From an uncultured Fidelibacterota bacterium (GTDB lineage: Bacteria; Fidelibacterota; Marinisomatia; Marinisomatales; UBA8229), in contig CAJXJG010000010.1 of the NCBI GenBank assembly GCA_913054425.1, positions 1 through 20,337 of the forward strand: DNA of 20,337 bases, given 5' to 3'. Shown here one piece after another: positions 15,801-20,337 of this stretch (position 1 is the first letter of the stretch; each line of letters starts with the position of its first letter). The notes under the pieces are model-generated. The model did no database searches, was not told where the DNA came from, and saw nothing but the letters and a program-made list of their open reading frames with translations. The position numbers and the translations under genes were made by a program.

Positions 15801-16364
15801 GGACAGCAACAATCTATTAACAGCCAGGGGATGCAGCTTGCCTTTAGCCAGCTTGCTGCGAGCGCACAGCAGGCTATGATGCAACAAATGCTTTCTAACC
15901 AAAGGCAAGTTCAAAAATCCTTGCAGGAACTCATGAATGAAATGAAACAGTCCGGAAAGCAGGGTCTTGGAGACATGAGAGGCGCAGCAGAGGAAATAGA
16001 GGAAGTAATTAAGGAGCTTAAAGCTCGAAAATATTCACGGAAAACATACGAAAGACAGGAACGCATCCTTTCCCGTATGCTGGACTCTCAAAAATCCTTA
16101 ACCAGACGAGGACAGAAGGAAGAACGGCTGGCAACGACAGCAAACCAAAACAATATATTTACAGGTCCGTCGGGACTCCCCCTTGACCTGGGACAAAGGC
16201 AAAGCATTACTATTGAGGCATTGAATAAAGCAATGAAAGCCGGATATTCCCGCGACTACCAGACAATGATCCGACGTTATTTCAATGCTCTCGGCCAGGC
16301 GAGTTTTTTAGAAACACCGAAAGAATCTGAAAACCTTATCAATGAAAACATTGAAAATGAATAA
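12900..16364 (+). CDS. DUF4175-like membrane protein with very long acidic coiled coil
   Basis: Large protein of 1154 residues. Three hydrophobic segments lie near the N-terminus (about 24-46, 57-80 and 158-176). An extracytoplasmic beta-rich region follows (about 190-520) with Ig-like features such as ITVIPPEYSQLKP and YHLEVIPDLFPDLSI. A Glu/Gln-rich coiled coil runs from about 525 to 1060, with repeated LEEL/IEQEL/MEQ heptads, then Met/Gln-rich helices (QQAMMQQMLSNQRQVQ). It ends with a short conserved-looking piece (FTGPSGLPLDLG, about 1090). This matches the DUF4175 layout, whose function is unknown. It sits between DUF4159 and TPR genes and overlaps the next gene by 8 or 23 bases, so the products are probably made together and may form an envelope complex. 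There is no Shine-Dalgarno; the start is preceded by TTTTATTGAT. Confidence 0.88.
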   Translation: MTNSQVSIAGILKQIRIVKIKNDLYLLGWILYASILSLALLGISIESVFYLPVKFRLGAWNTLLVICSLCFILLIIVLFQTFQNKIYRFRLSTIARNVGVLSFPKKDTVVNALQLERNLGQSVSQDLSRSFIQEVFYRLTKLELKDLFPKNTVQNGKKITLSLLILVALAVSIFWNHSSGAVYRWMHPGTKFAVPKPFILESVTKDIRILGGESASLSIKAVSALPDTVFLSLNPLIGKDTDSTQTAPLLIKSSPDSNKLYTFVINDIYYDYSYQAFVPANYFWQTWKNVSSDEYRILVTDRPTIEDFSITVIPPEYSQLKPKIQAGNQANVRGLKGSTISIRFSSNRVLKKSFLLLDDSEIELTSRGKRAQGEFLLNQDGIFTVHLLDKRGITNRNPIPYHLEVIPDLFPDLSIISPPPIIELGENLLLPLHLEIEDDFGFSTLQIGYEHRRPAYVQADPFISIFTIPDLIPEQLHQKIYTVWDLSDLGLMPEDEVHFHFELYDNDEVSGPKKTLSGTFIAQLPSLADLFTSLGEKEQNIIEETEIQLEELNALQEHLEKIDLELLKSEEIDWEQQQEIKKILEEAAEEIEQLKKLTEAVETLAESGEKHGLFSQDLMEKFQELQSLVNELISEDLLMNLDEIRNALENMDIKDLMSAMDQLSQNMEQIEQELDRFIDILKRIQAEQIAYEITERLEQLVKEQDILNDNIQQTNDTTEPSEFSRLAQEEKRNLEEFQNILDLMKDASDIMEEYSQSSSEEMENLSRSELAEETEEDLSKSAEQLGENTPSSSKESSRSALKNLQSFHQMAMNIQQQFQQETASEMAGEFQSIMHDILTLSKSQESLRETTSGMPRNSPRIKDLAVHQQMLSDQLTQVMSSIMDLSKKTFAVTPQLGKSLGKASVEIKESIGNLAERKGNNAKSHQALAMKSLNEAALEIYNTIQQMQSGGSASGFEQFLEQMGNLAGQQQSINSQGMQLAFSQLAASAQQAMMQQMLSNQRQVQKSLQELMNEMKQSGKQGLGDMRGAAEEIEEVIKELKARKYSRKTYERQERILSRMLDSQKSLTRRGQKEERLATTANQNNIFTGPSGLPLDLGQRQSITIEALNKAMKAGYSRDYQTMIRRYFNALGQASFLETPKESENLINENIENE

Positions 16365-18228
16365 AAGTATCCTAACCATTTTATTTCCCCTTTTACTAGG
16401 AATTCAATTTTTATACAGCCAAAGTTCTTCAGCAGCTTTGAAAACAGCTGTTCTTATGGAAAAACGAGGTAATCTGGAAAGCGCTGCTGCCATTTATGAA
16501 GGATTACTCAATAATAACCCAAAAAATTTACAGGCATACCAAAAGTTAAAAAACGTATACAAAAGGCTGGAAATTTATCCCAAAATGGTTCTTTTAATTA
16601 AAGAACACATAAAACTATTTCCTAATGATTTACAGTCTCATTTAGAGTTAGGGGAGGCCAAGTATCTTAATAAAAATATTAAAGGTGCAGAAAAAATATG
16701 GAATGATTTAGAATCTAAGTTTGGCAATACTCCCAACACTTATCGAATCCTCATGTTCATGTACAGCCGCTTGTCACTACAAAAAGAAATGGAGGCGGTG
16801 GTGCTCCGGGGACGTAAGAAACTTAATAACCAAGCCTTACTTGCTTTGGACCTGGCAAATTACTATAAGGCACGGCGAGTGTTTGATAAAGCCATGGATG
16901 AGTTTATTCGTTACCTTATTTCAAATCTCCGCCAGAAAAAGATGGTTACAGATAGGATTCTCACCATGAGTGATGAAGAAGAGGCTCGTTCCGTGATCGA
17001 AAAAAAGATCCTGGAAAATGTAACAAAAAACGAGCCGATCCTACGGGAACTAGCTGCCTCATTTTATTTTAAAACCGGTAATTATAACCTGGCTTTTAAT
17101 CAACACGATACTCTAGGATTTACAACCAAGGAAGATATGATACGCTGGTTAGGTTTTGCTGATAATCTTCGCCAGGAAGGAAAATATGAGTTGGCAGTCA
17201 GTGCCTATGAATCACTTCTCTCACCCGAACTAAAATTTAATAACACCAAAATTATCGGACAAGCCTTGCTAGGATTAGGGCTCACTTTTGAAGATAAGAT
17301 TATCCCCAGCCAGAAAAATCTTTCCCTGATTCAATTTTCTCCTGATAATATATTTTTTGAAAATCATTATTACGACAATCAAAATCTTTCTTTTTCCTCA
17401 CTTAAAACCGCATTTCGATTCTATGACTCTTTACTGGTCAAAATGCCTGTTTCATCCTTTTCAGCTTCCGCCCACTTCCGGCTCGGTGAAATACAATACA
17501 GGATAACAATGGATTTTGATGGCGCATCCAGGTCATACGAAGCAGCCTTACGTTCCAAACCTAAAAAAACACTCGAAAATAACATTCGTTTACGAATAGG
17601 GGATATTTATCTGGCTAAAGGTGACACAAATGCCGCTCTGGCTTATTTTGAACACGAACGTCCTCGGGGAACAAAATTTCTCAACCGACTTATTCAGGCC
17701 AATTTTCTTGCAGGGCGCCCGGACACCACCATGATTCTTATTGAATCTGCCCTGGGAACTGTTCATCCGGAAGCAGTTTCCTTTAACGACCTACTGGAAT
17801 TGCGTGATTTTATCCAACAGCACTATCTCTCTGGTTCTTCGGAAGACCAGAAAGCGTTTGAACTGTTTTTATCTTCTGAATTTCTGATCCGGCAAAAAAA
17901 GCTTTCCGAATCCGCCGAGACGTTACACTACCTACAGGAACAACATCCTAATGCCTCTATCCTGCCACAAGCAATTCTTAGAGAAGCCCTCATCCGCAAA
18001 ACCTTAAATCAGATTCCAGATGCTCTGCTTCTGGCTGAAAGACTCACACAGACTCAAGATGCAGACATTGGCTGGGTGCTTTACGGTGAAATTCTAGAAA
18101 AATCAGAAAATAAACCCCAAAAAGCTTTGGATTATTATTACAAGGTTTTAGAAGAATTCCCCGCTTCCCTTCTATGCGAGCCATTGCGGTTTCACGTGAG
18201 AGAATTAAATAAAAAGGTAAAAAGCTGA
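16357..18228 (+). CDS. Exported TPR-repeat protein
   Basis: From the ATG at 16357 the protein has 623 residues and begins with a signal peptide (MNKSILTILFPLLLGIQFLYSQ). An ATG five codons earlier at 16342 is possible, but the inner start puts the charged N-region directly before the hydrophobic core. The rest is helical repeats of TPR type: ALKTAVLMEKRGNLESAAAIYEGLL near the start, LELGEAKYLNKNIKGAEKIW, GFADNLRQEGKYELAVSAYE midway, HFRLGEIQYRITMDFDGASRSYEAAL, RIGDIYLAKGDTNAALAYFE, and AESLHYLQEQ-like repeats to the end. TPR proteins are scaffolds, so the partner is probably a neighbour, above all the DUF4175 protein whose gene it overlaps. No catalytic domain is seen. The next gene starts 8 bases downstream. 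Confidence 0.88.
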   Translation: MNKSILTILFPLLLGIQFLYSQSSSAALKTAVLMEKRGNLESAAAIYEGLLNNNPKNLQAYQKLKNVYKRLEIYPKMVLLIKEHIKLFPNDLQSHLELGEAKYLNKNIKGAEKIWNDLESKFGNTPNTYRILMFMYSRLSLQKEMEAVVLRGRKKLNNQALLALDLANYYKARRVFDKAMDEFIRYLISNLRQKKMVTDRILTMSDEEEARSVIEKKILENVTKNEPILRELAASFYFKTGNYNLAFNQHDTLGFTTKEDMIRWLGFADNLRQEGKYELAVSAYESLLSPELKFNNTKIIGQALLGLGLTFEDKIIPSQKNLSLIQFSPDNIFFENHYYDNQNLSFSSLKTAFRFYDSLLVKMPVSSFSASAHFRLGEIQYRITMDFDGASRSYEAALRSKPKKTLENNIRLRIGDIYLAKGDTNAALAYFEHERPRGTKFLNRLIQANFLAGRPDTTMILIESALGTVHPEAVSFNDLLELRDFIQQHYLSGSSEDQKAFELFLSSEFLIRQKKLSESAETLHYLQEQHPNASILPQAILREALIRKTLNQIPDALLLAERLTQTQDADIGWVLYGEILEKSENKPQKALDYYYKVLEEFPASLLCEPLRFHVRELNKKVKS

Positions 18229-18236
18229 TAGCTAAA

Positions 18237-19496
18237 ATGAACATATCAAATAATATTTTTCTGTTGATTTTCACTATTCAGTTCAGCTGGTGTCAAAAAA
18301 TCCTTATTCCAATGGATCTTTCCCAGAAAGATCATCTTAAAGCATACGGAATTGCTTTTAATGTGCTCACAAAAAATATCAATGTGGAATGGCTCTTAAA
18401 TTATCGCGGGGGTTCTTTCCTGGTGGACGAATACCCTTTTATCACCCAGGATTGCAGAGTCCGTGGGGTCAGCTTTGAGCGAGTCCATGAAGAAGATGTA
18501 TTATTGATTTACGGTACGATTGAACAGAACAACATGGAAGTCATTCTTCTGGAAAAAGCCCCAAAAATCGCCATTTACACACCGCCGAACAAACAACCCT
18601 GGGATGATGCGGTAACTCTTGCTCTCACCTACGCGGAAGTGCCCTACGAATCGCTCTGGGATGAAGAAGTTTTTACAGGAGGTTTAGAACAGATAGATTG
18701 GCTTCATCTTCACCACGAAGACTTTACCGGTCAATATGGAAAATTCTACCGAAATTACCACCGGGCACCCTGGTACATTCAACAACAAATTCAGTTTAAA
18801 TCCCTTGCCTCCAGCCTGGGATTTATTTCTGTACACGAAGAAAAAAAAGCTATTGTCAGAACCATAAAAAATTATGTCGGGCAAGGGGGCTTTCTTTTTG
18901 CAATGTGTTCCGCTACTGATTCTTATGATATCGCTTTGGCTGAAGAAGGATTGGATGGTGCCCATAGCGTCTTTGACGGAACACCAATAACTCCAAAACT
19001 TCAACAAAAACTGGACTACAGTAAAACTTTTGCCTTTACCGATTTTTCTGTTATAACTGACCCCATGATTTATGAATATTCCGATATTGACTACCCCTCC
19101 AGCAATAAACCAGTGACCCGGGGTGCAGAAGCAGATTATTTTTCACTCTTTGAATTTTCTGCAAAATACGATCCCGTTCCTACAATGCTTACTCAGAATC
19201 ACATAGGTGTTGTGAAAGGATTCATGGGGCAGACTACGGGATTTCTCAAAGATAAAATCAAGAAACACATCATTATTATGGGGGAAGACCCTGCTTCAGA
19301 CCAGGTAAAATATTTACACGGGAGCTTTGGAAAAGGAGCCTTTGCGTTTCTAGCTGGACATGATCCAGAGGATTACCAGCATTTTGTTGGCGATCCCCCC
19401 ACCGATCTTTCATTGCATAGAAATTCACCTGGATACAGGCTGATCCTTAATAATGTTCTCTTCCCCGCTGCAAAGAAAAAGGAACGCAAAACATAA
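18237..19496 (+). CDS. Exported protein with ThuA/class-I-glutaminase-like signatures
   Basis: 419 residues with a short signal peptide (about 1-19, IFLLIFTIQFSWCQ) followed by KILIPMDLSQKDHLKAYGIA. Related FCB proteins are, as far as I recall, sometimes labelled asparagine synthetase B, but I see neither the N-terminal-Cys glutaminase nor the ATP-pyrophosphatase loop of AsnB. Instead, IKNYVGQGGFLFAMCSATDS (about 210-229, Cys224) resembles the nucleophile-elbow strand of class-I glutaminase folds, and GKGAFAFLAGHDPEDYQH (His375) resembles the C-terminal GKGRVFYTxLGH segment of ThuA-like proteins. WLHLHHEDFTGQ (154-165) is another conserved-looking motif. Function is unknown; a periplasmic hydrolase or binding protein is possible. 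It follows the TPR gene by 8 bases and overlaps the GNAT gene by one base (TAATG). Confidence 0.8.
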   Translation: MNISNNIFLLIFTIQFSWCQKILIPMDLSQKDHLKAYGIAFNVLTKNINVEWLLNYRGGSFLVDEYPFITQDCRVRGVSFERVHEEDVLLIYGTIEQNNMEVILLEKAPKIAIYTPPNKQPWDDAVTLALTYAEVPYESLWDEEVFTGGLEQIDWLHLHHEDFTGQYGKFYRNYHRAPWYIQQQIQFKSLASSLGFISVHEEKKAIVRTIKNYVGQGGFLFAMCSATDSYDIALAEEGLDGAHSVFDGTPITPKLQQKLDYSKTFAFTDFSVITDPMIYEYSDIDYPSSNKPVTRGAEADYFSLFEFSAKYDPVPTMLTQNHIGVVKGFMGQTTGFLKDKIKKHIIIMGEDPASDQVKYLHGSFGKGAFAFLAGHDPEDYQHFVGDPPTDLSLHRNSPGYRLILNNVLFPAAKKKERKT

Positions 19497-19938
19497 TGAA
19501 AAATTTTCATATCCAGGCAAATAAACTTAATGACGCAATTACGGTTTCCCTCAACATATCAGAATTTGAAGACCCCTATGAAATGTCAGAATATTCAAAA
19601 CGTCTGGTTGGTGCTCCCCACTACATTTTGACGGTATATGATAATCTGATTCCAATTGCCTTTAAAATTGGTTATCAAAGATATTCTAATGGATCATTTT
19701 ACAGCTGGAGGGGGGAGTTCTGCCAAATTATCGCAGAAAAGGGATTGCTAATAACCTGGCTGATAATCAGGAGGCATGGGCAAAGAAGAGCGGATATAAC
19801 TCTATTATAATGCAAACCAGAGAAAAACACCAACCAATGCTGGCGCTTGCTATAAACCGTGGGTTTCAAATAATGAAAAGCAACTGTGAAAAATCATCCA
19901 GTTTTAATACCCGTATCTGGATGATTAAATCTTTATAA
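19496..19938 (+). CDS. GNAT acetyltransferase, interrupted by a frameshift at a G6 run
   Basis: The original frame from the ATG at 19496 gives a plausible GNAT N-terminal half (EDPYEMSEYSKRL, YILTVYDNLIPIAFKIGYQR, GSFYSWRG) but then runs into unrelated residues and stops at 19810. From 19714 another frame carries the missing half: GVLPNYRRKGIANNLADNQ (acetyl-CoA-binding motif A with RRKGIA), WAKKSGYNSIIMQTRE, ALAINRGFQIM, ending at TAA 19936-19938. One extra G in the run at 19710-19715 would restore an uninterrupted ~147-residue protein. The acetylated substrate cannot be predicted. It overlaps the upstream gene by one base and ends one base before the YjbQ start, so it is part of the same transcript. 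Confidence 0.82.
19710..19715 (+). repeat. G6 homopolymer at the GNAT frameshift
   Basis: Six consecutive G sit exactly where the two halves of the acetyltransferase change frame. Seven would give a continuous SWRGGVLPNYRRKGIA reading. Confidence 0.8.
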
Positions 19939-19939
19939 T

Positions 19940-20337
19940 ATGTGGATTCAAAAAACAATTTCACTTTCTCCCTACTCAAGAGGATTTCATCTCATTACAG
20001 ATAGGATTGTTGAAAATATCCCGGAGATGAGTCAAATCAAGACCGGACTCTTGCATCTTTTTATCAAACATACATCCGCATCACTTACCATTAACGAAGA
20101 TGCTGACTCAACCGTCAGAACAGATTTTGAATCTCATTTCAACCAATTGGTCCCGGAAAACCAATCTTACTACCAACACACATTTGAAGGGTCAGATGAC
20201 ATGCCTGCACATTTAAAAGCCTCTATTTTAGGCTCTTCAGTTTCCGTCCCAATTGCAAAGGGAAAATTAGCATTGGGAACATGGCAGGGGATTTACTTAT
20301 GTGAACACCGAAACCATGGAGGAAACAGGACTTTGGT
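19940..20337 (+). CDS. YjbQ family (UPF0047) protein, cut by right edge
   Basis: The ATG at 19940 opens a frame that runs to the window end (132 codons), probably missing only the last few residues, since the family is about 135-140 long. Family signatures are clear: FIKHTSASLTINEDAD (about 42-57), DFESHFNQLVPE, YQHTFEGSDDMPAHLKASILGSS (about 78-100), and LGTWQGIYLCEHR (about 112-124). YjbQ-type proteins form trimers and are often annotated as secondary thiamine-phosphate synthase because of a side activity; their true role is uncertain. It begins one base after the GNAT stop, so the two are likely translated from one mRNA. Confidence 0.93.
   Translation, partial: MWIQKTISLSPYSRGFHLITDRIVENIPEMSQIKTGLLHLFIKHTSASLTINEDADSTVRTDFESHFNQLVPENQSYYQHTFEGSDDMPAHLKASILGSSVSVPIAKGKLALGTWQGIYLCEHRNHGGNRTL

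Overview
The window looks like chromosomal DNA from a low-GC, diderm bacterium of the Fibrobacterota-Chlorobiota-Bacteroidota (FCB) superphylum, most plausibly a Neomarinimicrobiota (SAR406) relative. The lineage is inferred from four things: a short housekeeping sigma factor without region 1.1, a Por/T9SS-type C-terminal sorting domain, a FISUMP-type surface-protein fragment, and a DUF4159/DUF4175 gene set. Several starts lack a clear Shine-Dalgarno sequence. No rRNA, tRNA, CRISPR array or insertion sequence was seen.

Layout. Everything from base 1 to about 12,027 is on the minus strand and everything from 12,167 to the end is on the plus strand. The 139-bp gap between them must hold divergent promoters. 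In transcription order the minus-strand genes are: an envelope protein that fuses a barrel-like region, TPR repeats and a BamE-like domain; a decayed FISUMP/T9SS surface-protein gene; an EnvC-like amidase activator; DNA polymerase III delta' (holB); methionyl-tRNA synthetase (metG); TatD nuclease; RsmA (KsgA) rRNA methyltransferase; the housekeeping sigma factor; ribosomal protein S21 with a rho-independent terminator; an archaeal-type phosphoglucosamine/phosphohexose mutase; deoxyribose-phosphate aldolase (deoC); and the N-terminal part of an aldehyde dehydrogenase that runs off the left edge. The holB-metG-tatD-rsmA order is an old information-processing cluster also seen in Bacillus. The deoC-aldehyde dehydrogenase pair fits deoxyribose catabolism (acetaldehyde disposal).

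The plus strand carries one compact set of genes with overlaps or very short gaps: a periplasmic DUF4159 protein, a 1154-residue DUF4175 membrane protein with a very long acidic coiled coil, an exported TPR protein, an exported protein with ThuA/class-I-glutaminase-like signatures, a GNAT acetyltransferase split by a frameshift at a run of six G, and a YjbQ-family protein cut by the right edge. The first four form the best candidate for an uncharacterised system: two predicted glutaminase-fold periplasmic proteins flank a membrane-anchored coiled-coil protein and a TPR scaffold.

Two genes are broken: the FISUMP/T9SS gene (an in-frame TAG plus an internal deletion) and the GNAT gene (one base missing from a G run). 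The second could be a sequencing error, a real mutation or a phase-variable tract.
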